A stretch of DNA of 47,178 bases from an uncultured Terriglobales bacterium (GTDB lineage: Bacteria; Acidobacteriota; Terriglobia; Terriglobales; Acidobacteriaceae). The stretch's first letter is position 1; each line of letters starts with the position of its first letter. Below are positions 15,581 to 24,714 of the stretch, one piece after another. The position numbers and the translations under genes are program-made. The stretch is from the NCBI GenBank assembly GCA_955652395.1, contig CATPBJ010000108.1:1-47178 (forward strand), written 5' to 3'. The notes beneath the pieces are model-generated. The model made no database searches and was not told the DNA's origin. It worked only from the letters and a program-made list of their open reading frames with translations.

Positions 15581-17661
15581 CAGCGACCGGTCGCCGCCAA
15601 TTCCCTCTCTGTGCTCGGTTCGTACTCCACGATGTATCCGGCGACGGCGCTTGCAGCTACGGTAAGCGGGCTGGCCAGATACATCTGTCCGGGTCCGCTG
15701 CGGCCGGGGAAGTTCCGGTTCTGCGCGCTGATCACTACTTGCTCGGGACGTGTGGTCACTCCCGGCCCGGCGTTGATGCAGGCTCCACAACTCGGCTCGA
15801 TCACAACCGCGCCGGCATTCTGGAAGATGTCCAGATATCCTTTGCGAATGCAGTAATCGCGCGTCTCCTGCGATCCGAACTGGATGTAAAACTTCACCGA
15901 ATCGGCCACACGCTTGCCCCGCTTCAGCGCATCGGCCAGCACGCGGGCGTACATGTCCATATCTTCGTTCTTGCCCGCCGTACAAGTGCCGCCATAGGCC
16001 AACTCAACCGGCACCAGCGTATTCAATTCGCGGACGTATTTGCCATTGCCGGGATCGCCGGGCGTCGCCACCATAGGCGTGATTTCGGCGGCATCCAGTT
16101 CGATGACGTGAGCGTACTGAGCATCGCGATCGCTGTATAGGCCCTCGATCAGGGACTCAGCCTTCTTGCGGTTCATGCCGCGCCGCTCCACCAGGAAATC
16201 GACCGCTTTCCGGTCAGGGGCGACAATTCCGGTGAAGCCACCGATCTCCGCCGCCATGTTGGTCATGGTGGCGCGCTCATCCACGCTCAGCTCCTCGATG
16301 GCCTCGCCAGCGTATTCCATCACTTTCGCCAGAGCCTTGCCGGAGCGCACGTAATCGAGGCTGAGAATCTTCAGAATAAAATCTTTGGCAGTCACATTCG
16401 GATGCTTCTTGCCGCGAATCAGGATCTTCACCGACTCCGGCACTTTGACTCGTACGTCTTTCGTGATCCATGAGTTAAAAACGTCGGTGGTACCAATGCC
16501 AAAGGCGACGCATCCGATCGCGCCTACGTGCGGAGTGTGCGAATCGGAGCCGATATTCAACTGTCCCGGCAACGCGTAGCTCTCCAGCACAATGGAGTGG
16601 CAGATTCCCTCCGACCCCTTGCGGTCTTTCAGCTCGCCATGCAGCTTGATTCCCTGCTTCGCCGCGAAATCCTGCTGCTTCAACTTGAGTTGCGTGGCCA
16701 GATCGAGCAGGCCGAGCTTCTTCTTCTCCTCCGAGATCACCTCATCGAGGAAGGTCAGGTGGTCGCGGAAAAACAGAATGCTTGAGGGATCGTTGACCTT
16801 GGCATCCTTCCCTACATAGCGCTCGAAAAAAATGGCGGCCATGGGTGTGACGTATTCGTGGCTGAAACGCAGATCGGCATGGGCGAAGCCGGTGTCACCG
16901 GGTTTCACGGCGCCTGCGGCGTCATGAGCGGAACTTTGCTCCGCCGGACGGGCGGGGACGCCCATCCCTCCATTGGAATCGAGCATATGGCGGGCGAAAA
17001 TCTTCTCCGCCAGCGTCATGGGACGCTTTGCGGTTCTAATCGGCGGTAAAAACACTTTCTTCTGCATGCGCGCCACGTTGAAGGGGAAAAGGCCGCCGTA
17101 TTCGATCACCTGCCGGGTGATCTCATCTTCACCGGCGGTGAATTCAGTGAGTGGGATTTCCTCTCCGGCCCGGACTTTCTCAATCAGCGAGAAGTTGGTC
17201 GAAGTCAGCAAGCCCAGGTTCTGACAGTTCTGTTTGTAGATTCGCTCAATATTCTCAGCGATCACCAACTGAATCCCGGCGCACATCTCGGCGTATGGCG
17301 ACTGCTCCCGGCTTGAGCCCTTGCCCCGCCGCTTGCCACTGACCGCGCACACGAAGCCGCCCTTTTTTACGTCGCTGCGCCCGATGGGCAGCACCTCGTG
17401 GCACTTCAGTCCAAGGTAGGGAATTTCACCCAAGGTTTCATCGAAATAGAAACAGTAGTGTGCGGGCGTGATCTCGTCGGTTGAGATGTCGTCGCGCAGC
17501 TTGGGATTGTCGGATGGATTCTTGCTATCCCAGGGCAGGTCTTCTCCGGCCAGCTGACGCGTGATCAGCTCCGGGTCTTCGGTGAGGAAAAGAACGCGCC
17601 CTTGCAGGCGAACCTTATCGGGACGTTTTTCGATCTTTCGATCCAGAAGCGAGTTAATCAC
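15580..17661 (-). CDS. Aconitase/isopropylmalate dehydratase-family enzyme with N-terminal swivel domain
   Basis: 693 residues. This [4Fe-4S] hydro-lyase isomerises a hydroxy di- or tricarboxylate. The order is inverted relative to aconitase A. The small swivel (LeuD-like) domain comes first (DDISTDEITPAHYCF ... SGKRRGKGSSREQSPYAE), then a LeuC-like large domain starting at MTLAEKIFARHM. The latter shows RFSHEYVTPMAA, NIGSDSHTPHVGAIGCVAFGIGT and the cluster cysteines in YGGTCTAG and PSCGACINAGPG, followed by NRNFPGRSG. All three expected cluster ligands are present. The substrate (citrate, isopropylmalate, homocitrate or methyl analogues) cannot be settled by eye. Start is GTG with a weak ribosome-binding site. 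It sits alone, convergent with ppc. Confidence 0.85.
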   Translation of the reverse strand: MINSLLDRKIEKRPDKVRLQGRVLFLTEDPELITRQLAGEDLPWDSKNPSDNPKLRDDISTDEITPAHYCFYFDETLGEIPYLGLKCHEVLPIGRSDVKKGGFVCAVSGKRRGKGSSREQSPYAEMCAGIQLVIAENIERIYKQNCQNLGLLTSTNFSLIEKVRAGEEIPLTEFTAGEDEITRQVIEYGGLFPFNVARMQKKVFLPPIRTAKRPMTLAEKIFARHMLDSNGGMGVPARPAEQSSAHDAAGAVKPGDTGFAHADLRFSHEYVTPMAAIFFERYVGKDAKVNDPSSILFFRDHLTFLDEVISEEKKKLGLLDLATQLKLKQQDFAAKQGIKLHGELKDRKGSEGICHSIVLESYALPGQLNIGSDSHTPHVGAIGCVAFGIGTTDVFNSWITKDVRVKVPESVKILIRGKKHPNVTAKDFILKILSLDYVRSGKALAKVMEYAGEAIEELSVDERATMTNMAAEIGGFTGIVAPDRKAVDFLVERRGMNRKKAESLIEGLYSDRDAQYAHVIELDAAEITPMVATPGDPGNGKYVRELNTLVPVELAYGGTCTAGKNEDMDMYARVLADALKRGKRVADSVKFYIQFGSQETRDYCIRKGYLDIFQNAGAVVIEPSCGACINAGPGVTTRPEQVVISAQNRNFPGRSGPGQMYLASPLTVAASAVAGYIVEYEPSTERELAATGR

Positions 17662-17769
17662 AAGTCAAAGCCTGATCGCTCTAAAGATGTGTAACACGGG
17701 CGTTCCCGATCTCATTTTACCGCCGAAACCATGCCCATAACGGCGCATTTAAGTGCGAAGGGCGTGGGT

Positions 17770-18681
17770 CTAGTGGTGGCCGTGTTTGTGGTCGTATTCT
17801 TCGCCCGCTGGAATAGCAACGCTTAATCGGTTTTCCTTGGGCGCGAGGGGACACGTGGCGTAGGGCGTGACTGCGCAAGGCGGATTGTAGGCGCGGTTGA
17901 AGTCGAGCACGACGGTGCCGTTAGTAACCGGGTCAGTCTTCAGGAAGCGGCCACCGGGGTAGGTATCAGTCTTGCTGGTGGGATCGCTGAAAACAAAGAA
18001 CAGTCCGCTGGCAGCGTCGCCGCCCAGATCGGTGAGCTTCAGTTCCTGAGCGTTGATTTTGAAAACCGCTGTCCCTGCAATCGGGGTCGGGGAGACATCG
18101 CCCAGCACATTGGGAACGTCGACTGTCTGTTTGCCGTCGGAAGGCAGCCAGGTTGCGGTCACTCGATATGACAAGTCCAGGGGAAAGAATTGCGGCCCGT
18201 GGTATTGGGGTACCGCGTCGCTCTCCAGATCCTTCAACCGGATGCCGATGCGCTCGCCGCGCACGATCACGTGCAGCCGCAGATTTCCCAGTTCGACGAC
18301 CGTAGGATTGCCGGTCGTATCGGGCTTAAGTTCCGCCGTGATCACCGGCTTGCCGACGATGGCAGCGTTGGCGTCCGGACCAAACGTGGCGGTCACTATC
18401 TTCCCTTGCAGGGTAAACGATCCGGCGTGGGCTGGACCTTTGGGGAAGACGACCGCATTTTTCGGATCCGTGCCAAAACTGTTTTCACCGGGTTTGAGCC
18501 AGAACAGTCCGGCCAAGGGCAACCATTCCTGCTTGAGATCGTCGACCAGCTCGTCTTTCCATTTCTCGAATGACTGTTGGTAGGCAGGGTCGACCGTGGC
18601 CGGCTTGGGCTTGTTCGCCGCGGATGCGATTCCGCACAGGACCGAGACCGCAACGAGCATGACTCCGAGTGTCCGCTTCAT
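17770..18681 (-). CDS. DUF1684 family secreted protein
   Basis: 303 residues with a cleavable signal peptide (MKRTLGVMLVAVSVLCGIASA), so exported. It matches DUF1684, with FEKWKDELVDDLKQEWLPLAGLFWLKPGENSFG at the start of the domain and LDFNRAYNPPCAVTPYATCP near the end, including two conserved Cys. The C-terminus is His-rich (DHKHGHH). Biochemical function of the family is not known to me. It overlaps the upstream inositol monophosphatase gene by four bases (ATGA arrangement), indicating translational coupling in a minus-strand operon with hfq-like and IMPase genes. The His tail might bind metal, but that is speculation. Confidence 0.85.
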   Translation of the reverse strand: MKRTLGVMLVAVSVLCGIASAANKPKPATVDPAYQQSFEKWKDELVDDLKQEWLPLAGLFWLKPGENSFGTDPKNAVVFPKGPAHAGSFTLQGKIVTATFGPDANAAIVGKPVITAELKPDTTGNPTVVELGNLRLHVIVRGERIGIRLKDLESDAVPQYHGPQFFPLDLSYRVTATWLPSDGKQTVDVPNVLGDVSPTPIAGTAVFKINAQELKLTDLGGDAASGLFFVFSDPTSKTDTYPGGRFLKTDPVTNGTVVLDFNRAYNPPCAVTPYATCPLAPKENRLSVAIPAGEEYDHKHGHH

Positions 18682-19523
18682 ATTCGTTCTTTTCGGTACT
18701 CTTCAATGTCAGGCAGAGGTGCGAGGCCTCGCCCTTCAAAAATTTGCGCAAATTCGTGGAGCAGCGCGGCGTGCACTAAGCCATTCGAAACCAGGGTTTC
18801 ACGGCTGTTAAGCTGAAATGGCCCACCTTTGAAATCTGTGACTTGGCCGCCCGCCTCTTCGACAATCAGCACCCCTGCGGCCGTGTCCCACGGATTGAGG
18901 TTGAACTCCCAGAATCCATCGAAGCGTCCGCTCGCCACGCAGCATAGATCCAGAGCCGCCGAACCCGCACGCCGCACGCCGTGCGTGCGCAACGTGATCT
19001 GGTGATAAAAGTGAATGTTCGGATTCTTGTGCCGTTTGTGACTGGGAAAGCCCGTAGCCACCAGGCATTCAGACAGGTTCGCAATCTTCGAAACCTGAAT
19101 TCGCTGCTGGTTCAGGTAGGCACCGCTTCCCTGTTCGGCTGCGAACACCTCATCGCGCGTGGGATCGTAAACCACGCCGGCAACTCGCCGGTTCTTGTGC
19201 TCCAGTCCAAGGGAAACACAAAATATCGGAAACCCGTGGGCGAAGTTCGTGGTGCCATCGAGCGGATCCACATACCAGCGATAGTCGCTGCCGGTATCGA
19301 CCAGGCCTTGCTCCTCGCCGAGAATATCGTGGCCAGGCCAACGCCCCTTGATCCGCTCCCGGATCAGAATTTCCGACTTGCGGTCTGCAATCGTGACCAG
19401 GTCTGCATCGCCTTTGTACTCCACCTTCAAATGCTGCTGAAAGTATCCCATCAACAAGGCGCCAGCCTCGCGAGCGATCTCGCACATCGCGGGGACAAGT
19501 TCATTGTGATTCCGGTGATTCAT
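18678..19523 (-). CDS. Inositol monophosphatase family protein
   Basis: 281-residue Mg2+-dependent phosphatase of the IMPase/SuhB/CysQ superfamily. The metal-binding motif WYVDPLDGTTNFAHGFP gives the DPLDGT signature, an earlier Glu pair lies in ILGEEQG, and the second motif is WDTAAGVLIVEEAGG. It should hydrolyse inositol-1-phosphate or a related sugar phosphate in the cytoplasm. The extra ability of SuhB to act on rRNA biogenesis is known in E. coli and cannot be inferred here. It is the middle gene of a three-gene unit: 46 bp after the hfq-like gene and overlapping DUF1684 by 4 bp. Confidence 0.9.
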   Translation of the reverse strand: MNHRNHNELVPAMCEIAREAGALLMGYFQQHLKVEYKGDADLVTIADRKSEILIRERIKGRWPGHDILGEEQGLVDTGSDYRWYVDPLDGTTNFAHGFPIFCVSLGLEHKNRRVAGVVYDPTRDEVFAAEQGSGAYLNQQRIQVSKIANLSECLVATGFPSHKRHKNPNIHFYHQITLRTHGVRRAGSAALDLCCVASGRFDGFWEFNLNPWDTAAGVLIVEEAGGQVTDFKGGPFQLNSRETLVSNGLVHAALLHEFAQIFEGRGLAPLPDIEEYRKERI

Positions 19524-19569
19524 CGGATGGGATCAGCTGCTCTGCTTTGCGTCCTTTGCGCCAAAGAAT

Positions 19570-19848
19570 TCAGCGGTTCTCCTTGCGCTTTCCGCTGTCT
19601 TCCGCGATGTACATGATCTCGTGTTTGAAGATAAACAGGTTAGGCTGGTCTTCGCGGGTCAGCCGGACCATGTTCTTATCGTAATATTCGATCCAGCCCT
19701 TGACGATTTCGCCGTCTGCCAGCTTGATGCTTACGGGCTTCTGTTTTTCTCCGAGAGACTTCAAGTATGCCGCCTCCTCCGACGTCTGCTCGGGAGGGGC
19801 AGGCCTTCCCTTGCGGGGAGCGCCGGATCCTTGTCCGTGAAAGGGCAT
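19570..19848 (-). CDS. hfq: Hfq-like Sm RNA chaperone
   Basis: 92 residues, start at the ATG (19848). Sm fold: Sm1 contains KPVSIKLADGEIVKGWIEYYDKNMVRL and Sm2 is LFIFKHEIMYIAE with the Hfq-type KH pair. Hfq hexamers bind U-rich small RNAs and A-rich mRNA tracts and promote their pairing. It differs from proteobacterial Hfq in an acidic-aromatic EYYD loop and a basic/proline N-terminal extension of about 20 residues (PRKGRPAPPE), with a short basic tail in place of a long C-terminus. A longer upstream reading frame overlaps the Oar-like receptor gene and is not used. A general LSM protein is the alternative. Confidence 0.75.
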   Translation of the reverse strand: MPFHGQGSGAPRKGRPAPPEQTSEEAAYLKSLGEKQKPVSIKLADGEIVKGWIEYYDKNMVRLTREDQPNLFIFKHEIMYIAEDSGKRKENR

Positions 19849-19904
19849 AGAAGTAATCTTACACGCTGCCTGTGCACCCTGTTGGCGGCACACCAAGCCT
19901 GCTC

Positions 19905-22900
19905 CTAGAAGGTAAGCCTGACTCCGAACTGGATCTGGCGTGGGGCACCCAGCGTAAACACTCCCGATCCGGGGCCGATGCGATTGGCCGTTCGATCCGT
20001 CGCGGACGTGCCGTTCACTGATCCTACAGTTCCGTTGAGTACTCCACTGAGACGATTGCCCGGACCATCGAAGTTGGCGAAGTTGAAGATGTTGAATGCC
20101 GACACGCTGGGCTCCAGAACAAATCGGTCTCCCATCCGGAGGGGTCTCGCGAGGGTCAAGTCGAATGTCTTCAACCAAGCCAGGCCTACGTTTCCTGGCG
20201 GAGGACTTGCGATGGTCGGCGAGCGCGCGTCCAGTTGCAGCAGTTGCGATCGCGAAAGCAAACCGGCATTGACCAGAGCCTGACCGGCCGGGGTTAACTG
20301 GTCGCCGAAGTTGGTGTTGTAGGTTTGGATGATCGTGTTCAGACCGTTCGTCTTGACGGCGCGCCCGAACGATCCGATGTTGGTTCCCGGCAGAATATCC
20401 CCATAGGAACCGGCGCCGGTTTGGCTCTGTCCGCCGAATGACCCGTCGCCGGTCACGTCGGTACGGAAAATCTCTCCTGCTACCCCGCCACTGGAGGGAA
20501 GAAAAAGGGTCTGAGGCAGAGGCGAAGCCACCTGCGCTACCAAGCCGAGCCGGACGCCCCGAGGCAAGTCCAGAATCGAGCCGAGGGAAAACTGGTTCTT
20601 GCGGTCCTGGGACGCAGAGCCGAAGAACGCGCTGGGGTGGTTGAAATCCGCCGCCAGGGGGAGCAGGTCCTGATCGCCGATCCCTCCGGCCACGTTGCTA
20701 CGGAAGCTGGAATGCGTGTAAGAAAACTGCAGGCTACCGCTCAGAACTCCCCGCACCGGATTGGTGAGATGAGTGCGCAGCGAGAGTTGCACTCCGCTGT
20801 AGAGCGAACGTCCGGCGGGGAAGAACATGGTATTTCGGCCTACGAGCGGATTGATTCCTGGAAAGGCCGCGCCGGTAGCCGGGGTCAGGCCAAACAAAGA
20901 CGCCGGAGCGCCGGCCAGAAACTGACCGCCGGAATCCAGGCCGTGGCCAGCGAAATCGGCAATGCTGGCAGCTGGCACCGCAGCCAGGTAGCAGTTCGCA
21001 GCTGTCTGCGAACTGGCGCCGGCGCTCACAGCCGGCGCGCAACCCAAGCTCAGTGGGTTCGAGCTGAGCGTGTTGTTGATGGCGTTCAACGCGGCATTTG
21101 CGTTCAGGTGTGTGGCGTCGCCCACATGATTCGTGTCGTACCCAATCAGATAGTGGGTGCCTACGTTGCGCACATAGTCCACGCTAAAAAGAGTTGAGGG
21201 CCACAACTGCTTCTGGAGCCCGATGTTCATCTGCAACGAGCGCGGAGTCTGGTAGGTGGGCGACAGCAGGCCCTGCTGGCTGTTTAGCGCCTGTCCCAGG
21301 AAGCTGGGATTCGGAGAACTTGGACTCAGGGCAGCGTTGGCCGCCTGAAAGGCGGTTTGCAAGTCCGCGACTGCTGTCGTCACGTTTCCGATCGGCTGTC
21401 CGCAAAGGTTCGCGGCGGTCTGGGCAAGATTGCCGGGGAAGATGACGACGCCATGGCTGGCGCACGGATCATTTGCCTGCGCGTTGAACTGGCCGTTTGC
21501 CAGGCGGGCAACGCGATCCGCGAGCAGGTTGCGAAACACGTTGTTGTCGTAGTACATACCGATGCCGGCCCGGATCACAGTTCGTCCAGCCTTCCCGGGG
21601 TCCCACGCCAGGCCAAACTGCGGGGAGAAATTCAGGTCGGGCTGACGCACCCGGCCACCCACCCCGGCATTTCCTCCGAAATGAGTGAGGAGGTCGTCGC
21701 TGCCGGTGCAAGGCGCCTGGCTTCCGTAAGAAGCTGCGACCGCCGAGCACGGAATGGCCGCCAGATCCGAATCGCTACGCCCGGTATCACGAACGTACTG
21801 CACTCCCAGAGTCACGGTCAGGTTGCGACGCAATTTCAAGGTGTCGCCGAGATACGCCTGCATGCGCGTGTCACCGAAGCTGCCGCAGGGAGATCCGAAC
21901 CCCGACTTTTCGCTGAAACAACTGAAGCCGTTTCCCAGAGTAACGCTGTCCACCGGATAGTTCAGGGGATTGCTGGCGCCGCCTGGTCGGGCGGCGGCAA
22001 ACACAACCGAGGCTGCGTTCGTGTCCGACCCGATCTGCGGGGCCAGACCAAACCGATCGGCAGAAATCAGATTGTCAATCTTGTTCAGCGCCGCACCGAA
22101 CCGCAATGTGTGGCTTCCCCAAGTCCTGGTGCCATCGTAGCGGGCCTGTTTGTTTTCCTGCTTAGTCTGCTGAGGGGCCTGCGGGTTGGGCCCGCTGGCG
22201 AATCCGGAGCCACCCGTGAAATTCAAGCTGATTCCAGGGGTAGGATCGAAAATGCTGCTTCCCCCCACGGCGTCCACGATGCGGTTAGAGTAGCGGTCGT
22301 AGGCGAAGCGAATGCTGTGGACATAGGGTCCACGCGTGAAGTCGAAACCGACAGCGTTCCCCCACGTATTATCGCGACTCTTAAGCGGCTGAAAGTTGCT
22401 GCCGCCGAAAGAATTCACGTTGTTGCCGTTGTCGTAAGCAAACCGGTAAAACAGCTGCGATCGGGAAGAAAGTTTGTAGTCGAGTCTTGCCGCGACTTCG
22501 GTTTCGTGGGAAGGAGCGCGATAGCTTCCGTCAAGAACATCGAAGGGCGTGTTGAACACCGCCGGGGCATCAAGGTCCTGTCTCAAATACTCTCCGGACA
22601 AGAAGTAGAACAGCTTGTCCTTCTTCCATCCGCCGCCAACATTCCCACCGAAAACTTGGCGCGAGTAGGAATTGTCCTTATCTCCAGGAAAACCAGCCCC
22701 GCCGGCGGCTTTTTCGCGAAAATTGCCGAACAGCTGGCCGTGGAGCTCATCAGTGGCTGACTTTGTTACTACGTTCACTGCTCCGGCGGAGGCCAGACCG
22801 GAAGAAAGCGGAAGCAGCGATTGCTCAACCCCGACCTGCTGGATGGCACCCACCGGAATATTCATCGTGGTGGCGCCCACGGCTTCATCCGTGATGTCTA

Positions 22901-23480
22901 TACCGTCCACCTGCATCCGGGTGGTTCGGCCATTGCGGCCCACGATGGAGGCTGCCGTAAGTCCGCTCTTGGAGGGTGCCAGCACCCGGCCGTCGAGCTC
23001 CTGGACCCCGGGTTCGAGCCGGGTCAAATCCAAAACTCCACGATCCGTGGGAATCTGTTCCATTTGAGCGCTATCGATCGCACCGCGCACCTCTGCAGTC
23101 TCGGTGTCAACTAGCTGGGCTGTCGGTGCAACGACGCGTTGCAGCTTGACATCGCCGGTCGCGGTCGCTGCCGCATTGATTCTGATCAGAAGGTCGGCGG
23201 GCTGAAATCCTTTCGCCTCCACGTGCAGAACATATTCTCCCGGAATGAGGTCTCGAACCGCGTACGTGCCCGCCGGACTGGTTGTAGTGTGAGCGGGTTG
23301 TCCCGTTATTTTGTTGGTAATGGTAAGGTCAGCTCCACTTACCGAGGCGCCACGGGGGCCGGTTACCGTGCCGGAAACATTGCCGGTGGATGAATCCTGG
23401 GCGTGGGCCAGCGATAAAATAATGAGAAGGACCACGATCGCTCTGAAGACGGAACGGGCACAACCAGTATTGCTCGACAT
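19905..23480 (-). CDS. Oar-like TonB-dependent receptor with carboxypeptidase-regulatory-like domain
   Basis: 1191 residues. A signal peptide (VVLLIILSLAHA) is followed by a CarboxypepD_reg-like beta-sandwich (residues about 35-110, GNVSGTVTGPRGASVSGADL), a plug-like region (about 130-240, DGIDITDEAVG and GAVNVVTKSATDELHG), and a large beta-barrel ending in GVRLTF with the terminal Phe used for outer-membrane assembly. Such Oar/OmpA-related receptors are abundant in Acidobacteriota and are thought to import large nutrients such as glycans or peptides using TonB energy. No TonB box could be assigned and no SusD-like partner is adjacent, so the substrate is unknown. Ends 56 bp before the hfq-like start. 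A weak purine stretch lies upstream of the ATG. Confidence 0.9.
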   Translation of the reverse strand: MSSNTGCARSVFRAIVVLLIILSLAHAQDSSTGNVSGTVTGPRGASVSGADLTITNKITGQPAHTTTSPAGTYAVRDLIPGEYVLHVEAKGFQPADLLIRINAAATATGDVKLQRVVAPTAQLVDTETAEVRGAIDSAQMEQIPTDRGVLDLTRLEPGVQELDGRVLAPSKSGLTAASIVGRNGRTTRMQVDGIDITDEAVGATTMNIPVGAIQQVGVEQSLLPLSSGLASAGAVNVVTKSATDELHGQLFGNFREKAAGGAGFPGDKDNSYSRQVFGGNVGGGWKKDKLFYFLSGEYLRQDLDAPAVFNTPFDVLDGSYRAPSHETEVAARLDYKLSSRSQLFYRFAYDNGNNVNSFGGSNFQPLKSRDNTWGNAVGFDFTRGPYVHSIRFAYDRYSNRIVDAVGGSSIFDPTPGISLNFTGGSGFASGPNPQAPQQTKQENKQARYDGTRTWGSHTLRFGAALNKIDNLISADRFGLAPQIGSDTNAASVVFAAARPGGASNPLNYPVDSVTLGNGFSCFSEKSGFGSPCGSFGDTRMQAYLGDTLKLRRNLTVTLGVQYVRDTGRSDSDLAAIPCSAVAASYGSQAPCTGSDDLLTHFGGNAGVGGRVRQPDLNFSPQFGLAWDPGKAGRTVIRAGIGMYYDNNVFRNLLADRVARLANGQFNAQANDPCASHGVVIFPGNLAQTAANLCGQPIGNVTTAVADLQTAFQAANAALSPSSPNPSFLGQALNSQQGLLSPTYQTPRSLQMNIGLQKQLWPSTLFSVDYVRNVGTHYLIGYDTNHVGDATHLNANAALNAINNTLSSNPLSLGCAPAVSAGASSQTAANCYLAAVPAASIADFAGHGLDSGGQFLAGAPASLFGLTPATGAAFPGINPLVGRNTMFFPAGRSLYSGVQLSLRTHLTNPVRGVLSGSLQFSYTHSSFRSNVAGGIGDQDLLPLAADFNHPSAFFGSASQDRKNQFSLGSILDLPRGVRLGLVAQVASPLPQTLFLPSSGGVAGEIFRTDVTGDGSFGGQSQTGAGSYGDILPGTNIGSFGRAVKTNGLNTIIQTYNTNFGDQLTPAGQALVNAGLLSRSQLLQLDARSPTIASPPPGNVGLAWLKTFDLTLARPLRMGDRFVLEPSVSAFNIFNFANFDGPGNRLSGVLNGTVGSVNGTSATDRTANRIGPGSGVFTLGAPRQIQFGVRLTF

Positions 23481-23685
23481 TCGTCTCGCTTACCTTCCTT
23501 ACAGAGATTCGTGCCGGCACACCCCAACGCCCGCAACACGGCCCTCAGGCCACTGCCCAGTTTTAAGGAAGGCAGAAGACGGGCGCAGCATGCCAAGCAT
23601 GCAAAACATGTCCGATCAGCAATCCTACAAGATTTTCACAACAGAATTTATCCCGTCAACAGCTCACACGTAGCGCTGCCGAAGG

Positions 23686-24594
23686 TCAATGCGATTTGGA
23701 CGTGTAGTATCCCGTCCGATGGCGCACCTTGAATCCGGAATCAGCCGGCAGCCCTCCGACCGTTACCTGGATGTGGCGGAAATCCGAATCGGAAAGCCGC
23801 TGCGAAGGATAGTAGGCCAGCAAGTACTGGGTGCGCAGTTCATCGCTGATCTGGCGAAAGGCGTCTTCCAGCTGCGGCAATGAAGCAGCGTAAAAATACT
23901 TGCCGCCGGTATCGGCAGAAAGCTGGATCAGGGCGTGCTCGCCGCCGGTGTCACGTCCCGCGCTGGCCTCGATGGGCACAATGATGATGCTGTACAGAAT
24001 GGCTTCGGCGGTCTCTGCCGCGCGCACTGCCTCCTGGTAATCCACTTTACTCATGGTATCTCCGCCGTCAGTGATGACCACCATCACTTTGCGGCCGTAG
24101 CGCGGCTCCAGGGCCTGTGAACCTAGAAACAGGGCATCATACAAGGCTGTGGCTGAGCCCATGCGAATCCGGTCGATGCCGTGATCGATCACTTTGAGGT
24201 CTGAAGTGAAGGTAGTCAGCTCACTCACCGTCTCGCTGAACTGGTAAAGAGACAGTGCGTCCACCGGACGCAGAATGGTATGCGCGAAGCGACGGGCCGA
24301 AGCCAGTTCGAGTGGAAGGTCTTTGCGCGTACTCAGGCTGGTATCAATCGCCAGAACAATTGAAAGTGGCAGGGCCGATTCCTTGTCGAAGACAGCTATC
24401 TTCTGCTGGTGGCCGTCTTCCTGTAGCTGGAAGTTGTCCTTCTTCAGAGAGGCGATCGGTCCTCCATGTTCGTCAGTCACGGTGACGAACACGTTCACCA
24501 GCTTGACGTCGACTTTGAAAGTGGTGTCGGGCTCCTGGGCAATGGAGACAAGGCACAGAACTAGCAGAAGACCTGCAGTTGCCACTTGTTTCAT
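23686..24594 (-). CDS. VWFA-related secreted protein (acidobacterial type)
   Basis: 302 residues from ATG 24594, which places a signal peptide (MKQVATAGLLLVLCLVSIAQ) at the N-terminus. An in-frame ATG 111 bp earlier would hide it behind 37 residues, so it is rejected. After an N-terminal segment typical of the family (VKLVNVFVTVTDEHG ... LKKDNFQLQEDG) comes a von Willebrand factor A domain with the MIDAS motif DTSLS at residues 84-88 and a conserved VVITDGGD. It is a predicted exported metal-dependent adhesion or scaffold domain. The partner is unknown. The family is recognised as an acidobacterial expansion (VWFA-related). It lies about 120 bp downstream of the moaD-moaE fusion and may be co-transcribed with it, though the functions appear unrelated. 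Confidence 0.85.
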   Translation of the reverse strand: MKQVATAGLLLVLCLVSIAQEPDTTFKVDVKLVNVFVTVTDEHGGPIASLKKDNFQLQEDGHQQKIAVFDKESALPLSIVLAIDTSLSTRKDLPLELASARRFAHTILRPVDALSLYQFSETVSELTTFTSDLKVIDHGIDRIRMGSATALYDALFLGSQALEPRYGRKVMVVITDGGDTMSKVDYQEAVRAAETAEAILYSIIIVPIEASAGRDTGGEHALIQLSADTGGKYFYAASLPQLEDAFRQISDELRTQYLLAYYPSQRLSDSDFRHIQVTVGGLPADSGFKVRHRTGYYTSKSH

Positions 24595-24714
24595 CTGGAA
24601 AGCCAGGGCACTTCTCTGCGTTCTCCTGAGCTGTACAGAACCCTGCAACAAAAAGCTCCTTATTTGGCGGGCTGAGAAATCGCAGATCGAAGAGAATGCA
24701 GACAAACCGGCTGG

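Noticed and set aside
19570-20178. Longer 202-residue reading frame for the Hfq-like gene
   Set aside because: The first 110 residues overlap the Oar-like receptor gene on the same strand in another frame and look non-coding; the ATG at 19848 gives a normal Hfq length.
21357-22760. 467-residue plus-strand ORF
   Set aside because: Lies opposite the Oar-like receptor gene; composition is that of an antisense shadow and no domain is recognisable.
22980-23010. tRNA-like GGGTTCGAGCC
   Set aside because: Falls inside the Oar-like receptor coding sequence and no acceptor or anticodon stems surround it.
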